Shown: positions 47,934 through 56,463 of the stretch, piece by piece | How positions within the stretch are numbered: the first letter of the stretch is position 1 | Layout of the letters: the number at the start of each line of letters is the position of its first letter | Origin: Gp7-AA10 sp035636095 | GTDB taxonomy: Bacteria; Acidobacteriota; Thermoanaerobaculia; Gp7-AA8 | Assembly: GCA_035636095.1 (NCBI GenBank) | Contig: DASPZU010000009.1 | Location: 22,107-86,106, forward strand | Length of the DNA: 64,000 bases | Reading direction: 5' to 3' | Program-made: the position numbers and the translations under genes | The notes under the pieces: generated by a model | Told to the model about the DNA's origin: nothing | Databases searched by the model: none | What the model saw: the letters and a program-made list of their open reading frames with translations, nothing else

Positions 47934-48660
47934 CGGCGCCGTCGCGATCGGCCTGACTGCGAAACGCTCCGACGATGGTCGATCCCGATCCGCTCATCCC
48001 CGCCCAGGCAGCGCCGAATTCGTACAACCGAGTCTTCAAGGCGTGGAGGTACGGAAGCTTCGCGAAGACCGCCTCTTCGAAATCGTTGACGAGCTCGGTG
48101 GCGTGATCGAGGAGGTCGTCGTCGATCATGGCGCGGTAGCGATCGATGCCGAGGGGCGGTGAAAAACGGCGAAGCATGCCATAGGCCTGGGCCGTCAGAA
48201 CGCGTTCGGTGGGAACGAGGAGCAGCAGTGGGACGGGCGCCACGCGAGGGAGCGGCGTCAGCACCTCGCCGCGACCGGTTGCGTAGGCGGTACCTCCCTC
48301 GAGAAAAAATGGAACATCGGAGCCGAGCGAGAGAGCGATCGCGCGATCGATCCGATTGAATTCGCGCAGCACCGCGGCAGCGTCGGAAGATCCGCCCCCC
48401 AACCCTCCTCCCGTCGGAATTCTTTTTTCGAGATGGATTCGCGCAGTCACACCGATCGCTTTGGCAGCACGAATGACGAGATTCGCATCGTCGGTCGGAA
48501 TGGTTGGGTCGTCGCACGTCAGCGAAATCGCATTGGCACGCTCGAATCGCAACACATCGTGCAGTGAAATCGTTTGAAAAAGCGTCTCGATGTCGTGATA
48601 ACCGTCGGCGCGTTTGCCCGTGACGCGCAATGCCCAATTGATCTTGGCGTAAGCCTTCAT
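47887..48660 (-). CDS. ispE: 4-diphosphocytidyl-2-C-methyl-D-erythritol kinase
   Basis: 257 residues, GHMP kinase: N-terminal AKINWALRVTGKRADGYHDIETLFQ, ATP loop IPTGGGLGGGSSDAAAVL, SDVPFFLEGG and the C-terminal MSGSGSTIVGAF. It phosphorylates CDP-ME in the MEP isoprenoid pathway. It overlaps the LolB-like gene by 4 nt. TPR protein, LolB-like lipoprotein and IspE in this order is a conserved arrangement in several Gram-negative phyla. Confidence 0.95.
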   Translation of the reverse strand: MKAYAKINWALRVTGKRADGYHDIETLFQTISLHDVLRFERANAISLTCDDPTIPTDDANLVIRAAKAIGVTARIHLEKRIPTGGGLGGGSSDAAAVLREFNRIDRAIALSLGSDVPFFLEGGTAYATGRGEVLTPLPRVAPVPLLLLVPTERVLTAQAYGMLRRFSPPLGIDRYRAMIDDDLLDHATELVNDFEEAVFAKLPYLHALKTRLYEFGAAWAGMSGSGSTIVGAFRSQADRDGAATRFSGLRQIACETV

Positions 48661-49283
48661 AGCGGCGGCGGGACGCAGCAGCGGTAATCGCTCGGGATCT
48701 CCGGTGCCTTCAGCGTCGACGGATCGACGAAACTCTCGAGATGCTCGATCTCGATGTGACGATTGCCGTGATCGATCACGACTCGCCTGGGCGGATACAC
48801 CGCCGGATCGTAGTTGATGGTGGTGTCCGACAGCCGCACGCTCTCGATTCCGGCAACACTGTAGGTGACCACGGCCTGTCCGCTGGCGGGAAGGCCGACC
48901 AGAAGAAACGGAACGGGACCGCCGAGCGCGCCGAAATCTTTCGCTTTGCCGCGCGACACGGTAGCCTCAAAGTCATTCAGGAAGATGACATCGTCGCCAT
49001 CGGCGTAGAGCCGCGCCAGCGTCGTACCGATCGGTGAATAGATGGTCATCAGCATTCGCCCGCCGGAATCGATCTGCAGTTGTGCGCGTGCGGAAAGCTG
49101 CGCCAGCTTCAATCGAATCAGGCTGCGTTCGCCGCGAAATTGCGATCGGCGTTCCGCGAGCTGGCGCGCTGCTTCCGAGGGCGAGGTCGATGTCAGCGGC
49201 GCGAGCGGCTCAGCGCCGGGGGGGCGGGTTGTGCGGCAAGCCGCGAGAACGAAGAGACAGACCGCGGCGGCGCGACGAATCAA
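48657..49283 (-). CDS. LolB-like outer-membrane lipoprotein
   Basis: 208 residues. Lipoprotein signal MIRRAAAVCLFVLAAC with lipobox LAAC (C16). After a Pro/Ser linker comes a beta-rich domain (IRLKLAQLSARAQLQIDSGGR, MLMTIYSPIGTTLARLYADG, GIESVRLSDTTINYDP) consistent with LolB/DUF4292-type beta-barrel halves. Such proteins receive lipoproteins from LolA. Position between a TPR gene and ispE supports LolB or a functional analogue. Overlaps both neighbours by 4 nt. Confidence 0.72.
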   Translation of the reverse strand: MIRRAAAVCLFVLAACRTTRPPGAEPLAPLTSTSPSEAARQLAERRSQFRGERSLIRLKLAQLSARAQLQIDSGGRMLMTIYSPIGTTLARLYADGDDVIFLNDFEATVSRGKAKDFGALGGPVPFLLVGLPASGQAVVTYSVAGIESVRLSDTTINYDPAVYPPRRVVIDHGNRHIEIEHLESFVDPSTLKAPEIPSDYRCCVPPPL

Positions 49284-51184
49284 CGCTGCGCGGCGGCCTG
49301 CCGGCGCTCGAGCTCGGCGATCTTGTTTTTCAGCTTGGCTTCATCTTTCGCATCCGGCTCCAGTGTGAGCGCGGCGCGGTACAGATCGAGTGCGCGGTGG
49401 ACGTCCCCACGCTTGGCGAACACATCGCCGAGGTGTTCCTGCACGGTGGCGTCGCGAGGCAGAAGGTGCGCGGCATCGGTCAGATACTTCTCGGCCAGAT
49501 CGAGTTTTCCCTGCTGGTAATAAACCCAGCCGAGTGAGTCGACGTACGCGCCGTTCTTCGGTTCCTGCTTGACGGCGCGATTGAGCATCTCCGCGGCGCG
49601 ATCGAGATTCACGCCGCCTTCCGCCCACATGTATCCGAGGTAATTGAGAGTGGCGGCGTGGTCGGGGCGCTTGTTGAGAATGTCGAGGAAGAGACGCTCT
49701 GCTGATTTCTTGTCGCCCGACCGCTCGAAGGCCGAGCCGAGCTCGAACTGCAAATCGAGATCGTCGGGCGTTTTCCTGAGAGCCTCGCGAAGCATCGCCA
49801 CCGCCGGCTCGTACTGCTCGGTCTGAATGTAGGCCTCGGCCGTTGCGACGGTATTCTTCGTTCCGAATTTCGCCTGGGTGGTGGCCGCCATTTTCGCCCG
49901 ATCCACGGCCCCAGCGCGCACGAGCATCTCGACGTATCGCGCGTTAACGAATGGATCAGCAGAGAAGTTGTCGACCAGCGGCTGCAGCAGCGCGATGGCC
50001 TCGGAGTAGCGCTTCTGCCTCTTGAGTGCATCGAGTGCGATGTTGACTGCTTGATTGTTCGGCTTGTCCCGGAAAATGAGAATCGATTTCGCGCCGCTGA
50101 GCGCCTCGTCGTAATTGCCCTTCTGCAGGTCGATGTAGGCGAGCTGCGTCTTGGCCAGAACTTGCAGGTTGTCGGGAAGGTCGTTCACGCCCAGAAGGAG
50201 CCGGAAGGTCTTGGAAGCGTCGTCGTATTTCCGCTGACCGATCTGACTCAGTCCGTAACTCGCGAGAACGTCGGGATCGGAGGGCGATTTCGCGAGAAGT
50301 CCGCGATAGATCTTGTCCGCTTCTTCGAATTGCTCGAGATCGTTGAGCGCTTCCGCGAGATAGAACTGCGAACGCGTGTCCTTCGGATCGGCCTCCACCA
50401 GCGACTTGAAGGCCCCACGCGCTTTTTCAGGCATGCCACCGCGCAGATAGAAAAAGGCCTGCTGGCGCTGCAGATCGAGGTTCATCGGATCGTCGTTGAT
50501 CAACGGCTGCATGATCTCGGCGGCCTTCTGCCATTCGTTCTCTTTTTGATAGATGTCGATGAGCTGCAGGATGGCCGGCCCGAACGTCGGATCGACCTGC
50601 ACCGCGCGCTCGAGATACTGGCGCGATTCATCGCCGCGTCCCAGTTTGGTCAGGACTTGGGCGTAGGTGTAGTTGAGCGTGCGCTGATCGGGCGCGCGTT
50701 CCAGCAGTGTGGCGAGGGTCTTTTCAGCATCGGCAGTGCGGCCTGTCGACAGAAGGATCTGCGCCACTGCCATGCCAGTGCCGATGTCATCGGGATTGAG
50801 CCTGAACGCAGCTTGTAGATGTGAAAGCGCTTCGTCGATCTTGGCGCGGTCGTTGGCGGCGCGATCGAGGAGCAGGCGGCCAAGCACGCGCTGGGCATCG
50901 TAGAAATCGGGATGGGCGGATGCGACTTCGCGCAACGCCCCTTCAGCGGCGTCGGGACGCGACGCGTCAATGAGGATCATGGCGCGCTCGAATTGCAGCA
51001 CCGGGTTTTTTGGATTCCGCGCCGCCACCTTGTCGATGCGCGACACCGCTTCGTCGTAGCGCCCATCCTGAGCGGCGAGCTTTGCCAGGATGAAGTCGTA
51101 ATGGTCGTCAGAGGTGGGTTCCTGCGCCGCCGCCGTCGCGCAAAAAATCAAAACGACGGACCCGAGCAGGAAGAACTTCTTCAT
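49280..51184 (-). CDS. Exported TPR-repeat protein
   Basis: About 634 residues from ATG 51184, with signal peptide MKKFFLLGSVVLIFCATAAA. At least 14 TPR units follow (for example ARNPKNPVLQFERAMILIDA, LAEALNDLEQFEEADKIYRG, SLGWVYYQQGKLDLAEKYL, EHLGDVFAKRGDVHRALDLY). A periplasmic scaffold. TACCAT sits exactly 7 nt before this ATG, supporting it over the longer frame starting at 51244. First gene of the TPR/LolB-like/ispE operon. Confidence 0.9.
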   Translation of the reverse strand: MKKFFLLGSVVLIFCATAAAQEPTSDDHYDFILAKLAAQDGRYDEAVSRIDKVAARNPKNPVLQFERAMILIDASRPDAAEGALREVASAHPDFYDAQRVLGRLLLDRAANDRAKIDEALSHLQAAFRLNPDDIGTGMAVAQILLSTGRTADAEKTLATLLERAPDQRTLNYTYAQVLTKLGRGDESRQYLERAVQVDPTFGPAILQLIDIYQKENEWQKAAEIMQPLINDDPMNLDLQRQQAFFYLRGGMPEKARGAFKSLVEADPKDTRSQFYLAEALNDLEQFEEADKIYRGLLAKSPSDPDVLASYGLSQIGQRKYDDASKTFRLLLGVNDLPDNLQVLAKTQLAYIDLQKGNYDEALSGAKSILIFRDKPNNQAVNIALDALKRQKRYSEAIALLQPLVDNFSADPFVNARYVEMLVRAGAVDRAKMAATTQAKFGTKNTVATAEAYIQTEQYEPAVAMLREALRKTPDDLDLQFELGSAFERSGDKKSAERLFLDILNKRPDHAATLNYLGYMWAEGGVNLDRAAEMLNRAVKQEPKNGAYVDSLGWVYYQQGKLDLAEKYLTDAAHLLPRDATVQEHLGDVFAKRGDVHRALDLYRAALTLEPDAKDEAKLKNKIAELERRQAAAQR

Positions 51185-51191
51185 TGCTTGC

Positions 51192-51197
51192 ATGGTA
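51192..51197 (-). promoter_or_regulatory. -10-like TACCAT 7 nt before the TPR gene ATG
   Basis: TACCAT-N7-ATG (51184) with no Shine-Dalgarno. Likely leaderless. Confidence 0.4.
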
Positions 51198-51280
51198 TCA
51201 CTCGGAAAACGGAACACTTGGAGGCGCGACGGCATTGCACACATATGACGTTGCTTCTTGCAGCCCGTTTCATGCCAGTG

Positions 51281-51293
51281 ACAGTTGAACTGT
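51281..51293. promoter_or_regulatory. Perfect palindrome ACAGTTGAACTGT in divergent gap
   Basis: ACAGTT G AACTGT lies about 30 nt before the DUF4388 gene GTG and just upstream of a -10-like TTAAAA. Candidate operator for an unidentified regulator. Confidence 0.45.
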
Positions 51294-51324
51294 GTTAAAA
51301 GCAGAACACCAGAGGAATGACTGC

Positions 51325-52776
51325 GTGAGCCTGGAGCGAATCGAGATCACGCCCTTTGCGGTGATCGTCGGCGAATTACTGCAAGAGCGTCGTACCGGAA
51401 ATCTGACGGTCATACGAGCTCCGCTGCGCAAGGTTCTGTACTGGTCGCAAGGCGAGTTGGTCCTCATCACGTCGTCGGCTCCGGAGGACTCGCTCAGCGA
51501 TTTTCTCGTCCGCCGCGGCGTCCTGGCCGCCGAGCGCGCGGCGCAAATGCTAACCGACGACCCGACCGACGCCGTGGCGAGATTCCATGAGGCCGGCCTG
51601 GCCGAGCTCTCGTGGCGTCAAACGCTGTTGCGCGAATGGCTGACCGCGCAGTTCGTTCCGCTTTTTTCTCTCGACGAAGGCACGGCCGCCTTCACCGACG
51701 ACGCTGCGATTGCGCCGGAGAAGCGCGTGTTCCTGCTGTCGACGGCCGTTCTGGTGCTGGAAGGGATCCGATCGATCACCAACGGGCTGGTTCTTCGCCG
51801 CTCGCTGGGCGATCTCAAACGCGAGATTGGACCGGCGCGCGATGCACACTTCAGCCTCGAGTCGATTCCGCTGAGCGAGTCGGAGCGGCGGATCGCGGAA
51901 TCGATGCGCGAGCGGCAGACCATCGAGGCATTTCTGAAACAGTTCTCCACCGAATCGGTGACGGCCGCCAAAGTCGTCATCGCCATGATGACGCTCGGAC
52001 TCTTCGCAATCGTCGATGCCTCGACCACTACCGAGGTGGCGCAGGAAGTGAACACCGGCGACATGCAGCGCGACCTCGAGCTGCTGGCCGCGATCGGATC
52101 GAGCGATCAGCGCTCATTGCGCGCGGTCGGCCTGTCGCGACAGTTGGGATCGCTCGACCACTATCAAGTCCTCGATGTCCCTCGCGCGGCGACGCGAGCG
52201 CAAATCATCACCGCATCCGAGGAGAAGAAAAAGCAGTACGACCTGACCAGCTATCCTCCCATCGTTCGTGACGCCATTCAGGCCATCAATCGTCGCATCG
52301 ACGAAGCGACGCTGGTGCTCAAAGACTCTGTCCGTCGTCAGGCCTACGACAAATTGATGCTGCAGCAGTCGGGGCGCGTTCCCGGCGAACTTCAGAAACG
52401 GCTCACCCAGCGCGTGATCGCGGAACAGAATTTCCAGAAGGCGCGGGATCTGAGCATCGCCGGCGATTACTATGGAGCGATCGTGCTGTTGCGAGCGGCT
52501 GTCGAATTCGCACCCGATCATGCTGCGGGGTGGTATCTGCTCGGGCAATGTCAGGAACGCAATCCGAAATGGCGGCGCGACGCCGCCGAGAGTTATCAGA
52601 AGACGCTCTCGCTCGATCCGAACAACGTCGACGCGCTGATCTCGCTCGGCGATCTGTACAAAAGCGAAGGCCTGGCATCGCGCGCACAGTCCTGCTACGA
52701 AGATGTCCTGAAAATCAACAAGGACAACCAGGAGGCGAAGAATCGCCTCGCGGAACTGAATCCGAGGAAGCGGTAA
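51325..52776 (+). CDS. DUF4388 (PATAN) - degenerate J-domain - TPR protein
   Basis: About 483 residues from GTG 51325 (AGAGGA 9 nt upstream). The N-terminal DUF4388/PATAN domain (TPFAVIVGELLQERRTGNLTVIRAPLRKVLYWSQGELVLITS) is used in signalling and gliding regulators. A middle helical region is followed by a J-like domain (DHYQVLDVPRAATRAQIITASEEKKKQYD ... QAYDKLM, about 275-345) lacking HPD, so it should not activate DnaK. C-terminal TPRs (about 385-480) close it. Cytoplasmic scaffold or regulator. A start at GTG 51292 adds 11 residues and is possible. Confidence 0.82.
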   Translation: MSLERIEITPFAVIVGELLQERRTGNLTVIRAPLRKVLYWSQGELVLITSSAPEDSLSDFLVRRGVLAAERAAQMLTDDPTDAVARFHEAGLAELSWRQTLLREWLTAQFVPLFSLDEGTAAFTDDAAIAPEKRVFLLSTAVLVLEGIRSITNGLVLRRSLGDLKREIGPARDAHFSLESIPLSESERRIAESMRERQTIEAFLKQFSTESVTAAKVVIAMMTLGLFAIVDASTTTEVAQEVNTGDMQRDLELLAAIGSSDQRSLRAVGLSRQLGSLDHYQVLDVPRAATRAQIITASEEKKKQYDLTSYPPIVRDAIQAINRRIDEATLVLKDSVRRQAYDKLMLQQSGRVPGELQKRLTQRVIAEQNFQKARDLSIAGDYYGAIVLLRAAVEFAPDHAAGWYLLGQCQERNPKWRRDAAESYQKTLSLDPNNVDALISLGDLYKSEGLASRAQSCYEDVLKINKDNQEAKNRLAELNPRKR

Positions 52777-52959
52777 CTACTTCACATCTTCCGGTCGATT
52801 GTCGGCCAGCTCGTCGCGGAGGTCGGCAGGTTCGGACGGCGAATTTTCGCCGCTGTGCTCCTCGCGTCCCGCGCCTTCGTAGCCCAGGACCTCCGAGCCG
52901 CGGATGGTGTCGATCTTTTCGACCTCGTCCTCGGTGGCCCCTTTCTCGTCGTTCGCCAT
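52777..52959 (-). CDS. Small acidic hypothetical protein (MANDEK...)
   Basis: 60 residues, MANDEKGATEDEVEKIDTIR and on: very acidic, no hydrophobic core, probably disordered. Its stop directly abuts the stop of the convergent DUF4388 gene (TAACTA). The N-terminus resembles the small protein at 40718-40957. Function unknown. Confidence 0.5.
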   Translation of the reverse strand: MANDEKGATEDEVEKIDTIRGSEVLGYEGAGREEHSGENSPSEPADLRDELADNRPEDVK

Positions 52960-53099
52960 GCGCGAAGTCAGAGCAAGAAAGGGGCCGACGGACCGATCAG
53001 TGAATATGCGCCGGTGCTCGATGTGTCCGTTGTAAATTGCTGAAGGGAAGTCGTTTACCGACGGCGCACCACTTGCACTAATTCTCTCTGGAGGTGCAT

Positions 53100-53345
53100 A
53101 TGTCCAAGTCTATTCAGATCGGACTGCTGAGCCTCTGCCTCGCAATCCCGGCAGTCGCGAGCAATACGAAAGTCGTCGACGTCAATGCACACGCGTATCC
53201 GCCGCTGCCGAGCAGACGCCATGTGATCGTGGTGAACAGCGCGCAGAACGCGCGGCGGCACCACGGCGTCGCAGGCATGTTCCAGCGGTTGCATCAGTGG
53301 CACATGCGCTCGCGAGCGTGGCTCTATCGCAGTTTGAACAGGTAA
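53100..53345 (+). CDS. Small exported basic protein
   Basis: 81 residues from ATG 53100, with GGAGG 5 nt before it. Signal peptide MSKSIQIGLLSLCLAIPAVA is followed by a short Arg/His-rich mature part (SRRHVIVVNSAQNARRHHG, LHQWHMRSRAWLYRSL). It may bind polyanions or membranes in the periplasm. No family recognised. It ends just before a UACG hairpin. Confidence 0.65.
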   Translation: MSKSIQIGLLSLCLAIPAVASNTKVVDVNAHAYPPLPSRRHVIVVNSAQNARRHHGVAGMFQRLHQWHMRSRAWLYRSLNR

Positions 53346-53358
53346 GAGATCCTTCGAA

Positions 53359-53382
53359 TGACGGCCGCTACGGCGGCCGTCA
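53359..53382. terminator. 10-bp hairpin with TACG tetraloop between convergent genes
   Basis: TGACGGCCGC-TACG-GCGGCCGTCA, perfect stem, extra-stable UACG loop. It covers the stop codon of korB and lies 13 nt after the stop of the small exported gene. No T-run; a bidirectional terminator or 3'-end stabiliser is likely. Confidence 0.65.
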
Positions 53383-54432
53383 CATCAGATCGCGCATGAT
53401 CTTGTCGAGCGCTTCGCGCGGCGGACGGGTCTCCGCTTCGCCGAGCTCGTACAGCGGACGCTCGGACATGTTCAGCAGCCGAATGAAGCTTTTCTTCTCG
53501 GGCCGCAGGTAAACAAGTCCTGTCAGCATCGCGCCCGCTTCGGTGGCTTTGTGCAATCGCTGCAAAGCCTGGACGGCATCGGAAGGATCGTAATCTTCTT
53601 CGAGTTTCTTCAGCAGGATGCGCGACCCATCGTTCATCGTGACTTCGCGCAGCTCGCCGGGCGCGTAATCGATTTCGATCTGTTCGTACGCCTGCACGAA
53701 TCCGATCTGATGCAGCAATTCGTCGTGCTCTTTCGAATAGGCATAGCCCTTGGTCGAGCCTTCGTGATTGTTGAAGGTGACGCAGGGCGAGATGACGTCG
53801 ATGAACGACAGGCCGTCATGTGCGATCGCGCCCTTGAGGATGTTGATCATCTGCTTCGGATCGCCGGCGTATCCGCGCGCGACATAGCCACATCCGAGCT
53901 CCACCGCCACCGCGCAGAGATCCATAGGAGGAAGATCGTTGATCACGCCGGTCTTCAGCTTCGAGCCTTCGTCGGCCGTTGCGGAAAATTGTCCTTTGGT
54001 CAGACCGTACACGCCGTTGTTCTCGACGATGTAGATCATCGGAATGTTGCGCCGGACCATGTGCATGAACTGGCCGAGTCCGATCGAGGCCGTGTCGCCA
54101 TCGCCGGAGACGCCAATGCCCAGCAGCGCGTGATTCGCGAGCATGGCGCCGGTCGCGACGGCGGGCATGCGTCCGTGGACGGCGTTGAGGCCATGCGAGC
54201 GCCCCAGAAAGTACGCCGGCGTTTTCGACGAGCAGCCGATACCGGAGAACTTCGCGACCTTCTCGGGCTGCACGCTCATTTCGTAGAAGGCGCGGATGAT
54301 CTGATTGCTGATGGCGTCATGCCCGCAGCCGGCGCACAGCGTCGACTTTCCGCCCGAGTAATCGGTGGCCTTCAGTCCCAGCCGGTTTTCCTTCGGCGCC
54401 TCGGTTCCAATCTTCAGGGTGCTGTCAGCCAT
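53380..54432 (-). CDS. korB: 2-oxoacid:ferredoxin oxidoreductase, beta subunit
   Basis: 350 residues. ThDP-binding beta subunit with CAGCGHDAI (C33, C36), GIGCSS (C67) and ISPCVTF (C217), the four ligands of the proximal 4Fe-4S cluster, and the ThDP/Mg motif GDGDTASIGLGQF ... VENNGVYGLTKGQ. With the alpha-gamma subunit it oxidises 2-oxoglutarate or another 2-oxoacid to acyl-CoA, reducing ferredoxin. Only 6 nt separate the two genes. No separate ferredoxin-type subunit is present, as usual for KorAB. Confidence 0.95.
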   Translation of the reverse strand: MADSTLKIGTEAPKENRLGLKATDYSGGKSTLCAGCGHDAISNQIIRAFYEMSVQPEKVAKFSGIGCSSKTPAYFLGRSHGLNAVHGRMPAVATGAMLANHALLGIGVSGDGDTASIGLGQFMHMVRRNIPMIYIVENNGVYGLTKGQFSATADEGSKLKTGVINDLPPMDLCAVAVELGCGYVARGYAGDPKQMINILKGAIAHDGLSFIDVISPCVTFNNHEGSTKGYAYSKEHDELLHQIGFVQAYEQIEIDYAPGELREVTMNDGSRILLKKLEEDYDPSDAVQALQRLHKATEAGAMLTGLVYLRPEKKSFIRLLNMSERPLYELGEAETRPPREALDKIMRDLM

Positions 54433-54438
54433 TTTTCT

Positions 54439-56343
54439 TCAGTCCTCCGAGACCATCTGCGTCGCGACGCGCTTGTCGACGCCGATGCGCACGACCTTCT
54501 CGTCGCGATTGCCTTCCATGCGCAGCACCGCGTCGGTGATCGAGCGCGCGTCGCAGGGCAGACCGGTGTAGTGCAGGATTTTTCGAATCTTCTTCTGATC
54601 CTCGCCCACTTCCAGGCGAATCAGATCCCCCATCTGGCCGTCGCGATTCTGTTCCACCACGTAAATGCGATCGTGATTGGCGATGAAGGCCTTCAACTCT
54701 TCCGTGAACGGGATGGCGCGCAAACGCAGGTAGCTCGTCTTCACATCGCGCTCGCCTTCGAGCTGATGCCGCGATTCCTGCAGCGGAAAATCGGTGGTGC
54801 CGAAGGCGATGAATCCGATTCTCGCGCCGGGCTTCAGATCGACGACCGGCGCGGGAACGAACTTGCGCGCCGTCTCGAACTTCTTGGCGAGGCGGTCGAC
54901 GGTCGCTTTGTAATCCTCGGGCCGCTCTGAATAGCGCGCGAATGCGTCATGACCGGAGCCGCGCGTGAAGAATGACGGCGCGTCCGTTCCCGGAATCGAA
55001 CGCCAGCCGATGCCGTCGTTGTCGACGTCGAGGTAGCGCCCCCACTTTCCGCCCAGCTCCTCCAGCTTTTTCCTGGTCAGGATTTTCCCACGGCGGTACG
55101 GCTTCTCGGGATACTTGAATGGATCGGACATCCAGTTGTTCATGCCCAGGTCGAGGTCGGAGAGGACGAAGATGGGAGTCTGGAACATCTCGGCCAGATC
55201 GAGCGCTTCGCCGGCGAATTCGAAACACTCGGTGACGCTGCCCGGGATCAGTGCGATGTGCTGCGTGTCGCCGTGCGAGAGTAAAACGACTTCGAGGATA
55301 TCGCCTTGCGCCGTGCGCGTCGGCAAGCCTGTCGACGGACCGACGCGTTGAATGTCCCAGATCACGCCGGGAATCTCGGCGAAGTATCCCAGCCCGGCGA
55401 ATTCGGCCATCAACGAGATGCCCGGACCGGCCGTCGATGTGAGCGATCGCGCCCCCGCCCATCCCGCCCCCAGGACCATTCCGATCGCCGCCAGCTCATC
55501 TTCGGCTTGCACGATGGCAAAGGTGGCCTTGCCATCGGGACCGATGCGATGCTGCTTCATGTAGTCGATCAGCGACTCGCACAGCGATGACGATGGCGTG
55601 ATCGGGTACCAGGTCACCACCGTGACGCCGCCGAACATCGCGCCGATGGCAGCGGCGGCGTTGCCGTCGATGATGATTTTTCCGGCGGTCTTGTTCATGC
55701 GCTCGATCCGCCATTTGTTCTGTTTGGGCAGATTGGCGCGCGCGAACTCGATGCCCTTGTCGATCGATGCCACGTTCGGGTCGATCGCTTTCTGTTTGCC
55801 CTTGAACTGCTTCGTAATGGCGTTGATGATTTCCTGACGCTCGATGCCGATGAGCTCCGCCACGATGCCGACGTAGATCATGTTCGTCAGCAGCTTGCGC
55901 AGTCGCGAGTCGGTGGTCAGCTCGCCGGCGAGTTTCCCGAACGGCACTTCGTAAAACTCGATGTCGTTGCGGATCGCCTTGCAATTCAGGGGCGCGTCGT
56001 AGATGCACAGCGCGCCGGCAGGAAGCGCTTCGACGTCCTCGCGCCCGGTCTGCGGATTCATGCAAACCATCAGGTCGACTTCCTTTTTGCGCGCGATCCA
56101 GCCGTCTTTGTTGGCGCGGATGGTGAACCACGTTGGAAGGCCGGCGATGTTCGACGGGAACATGTTCTTGCCGCTGACCGGCACGCCCATCTGAAAGATC
56201 GAGCGCATCAGAACGTTGTTCGAGGACTGCGATCCCGATCCGTTCACCGTCGCGACGTGAATGGTCAGATCATTGACGACTGGACGACCCCCTCGGGCTA
56301 CTTCCTCGAGAACCGCCGTCGCTGTCAGGGTATCGGACACCAT
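54439..56343 (-). CDS. korA: 2-oxoacid:ferredoxin oxidoreductase, fused gamma-alpha subunit
   Basis: 634 residues. The gamma (CoA-binding) domain comes first (about 20-200: VNDLTIHVATVNGSGSQSSN, GLPTWFTIRANKDGWIARKK), then the alpha pyrimidine-binding domain (GNAAAAIGAMFGGVTVVTWYPITPSSSL, TSTAGPGISLMAEFAGL, GPSTGLPTRTAQGDIL) and the C-terminal domain. The gamma-alpha fusion is typical of KorA in Acidobacteria and other phyla. AAGGAG 5 nt before the ATG and TAGAAT about 30 nt upstream mark a conventional leader, in contrast to many neighbours. Confidence 0.95.
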   Translation of the reverse strand: MVSDTLTATAVLEEVARGGRPVVNDLTIHVATVNGSGSQSSNNVLMRSIFQMGVPVSGKNMFPSNIAGLPTWFTIRANKDGWIARKKEVDLMVCMNPQTGREDVEALPAGALCIYDAPLNCKAIRNDIEFYEVPFGKLAGELTTDSRLRKLLTNMIYVGIVAELIGIERQEIINAITKQFKGKQKAIDPNVASIDKGIEFARANLPKQNKWRIERMNKTAGKIIIDGNAAAAIGAMFGGVTVVTWYPITPSSSLCESLIDYMKQHRIGPDGKATFAIVQAEDELAAIGMVLGAGWAGARSLTSTAGPGISLMAEFAGLGYFAEIPGVIWDIQRVGPSTGLPTRTAQGDILEVVLLSHGDTQHIALIPGSVTECFEFAGEALDLAEMFQTPIFVLSDLDLGMNNWMSDPFKYPEKPYRRGKILTRKKLEELGGKWGRYLDVDNDGIGWRSIPGTDAPSFFTRGSGHDAFARYSERPEDYKATVDRLAKKFETARKFVPAPVVDLKPGARIGFIAFGTTDFPLQESRHQLEGERDVKTSYLRLRAIPFTEELKAFIANHDRIYVVEQNRDGQMGDLIRLEVGEDQKKIRKILHYTGLPCDARSITDAVLRMEGNRDEKVVRIGVDKRVATQMVSED

Positions 56344-56381
56344 CTAACTCCTTATTTGCAGTGGCGAAACATTCTAGCAGC

Positions 56382-56453
56382 CCTGAGTGCTGAGTCCTGA
56401 GTGCTGAGTCCCCCTTTACCGCTCAGGACTCAGAACGCAGGACTCAGGACTTA
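56382..56453. repeat. Heptamer inverted array (CCTGAGT / CTCAGGA)
   Basis: Left arm CCTGAGT GCTGAGT CCTGAGT GCTGAGT, about 15-nt loop, right arm CTCAGGA CTCAGAA CGCAGGA CTCAGGA. Same heptamer as 42897-42984, about 13 kb away. Unlike most copies it lies between divergent starts, next to the plsC gene. Confidence 0.9.
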
Positions 56454-56463
56454 TCATCCGCGC

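Noticed and set aside
53551..54930. 459-codon frame antisense to korB/korA
   Set aside because: No motifs, spans the junction of two real genes, and is rich in Arg/His/Asp as expected for a shadow.
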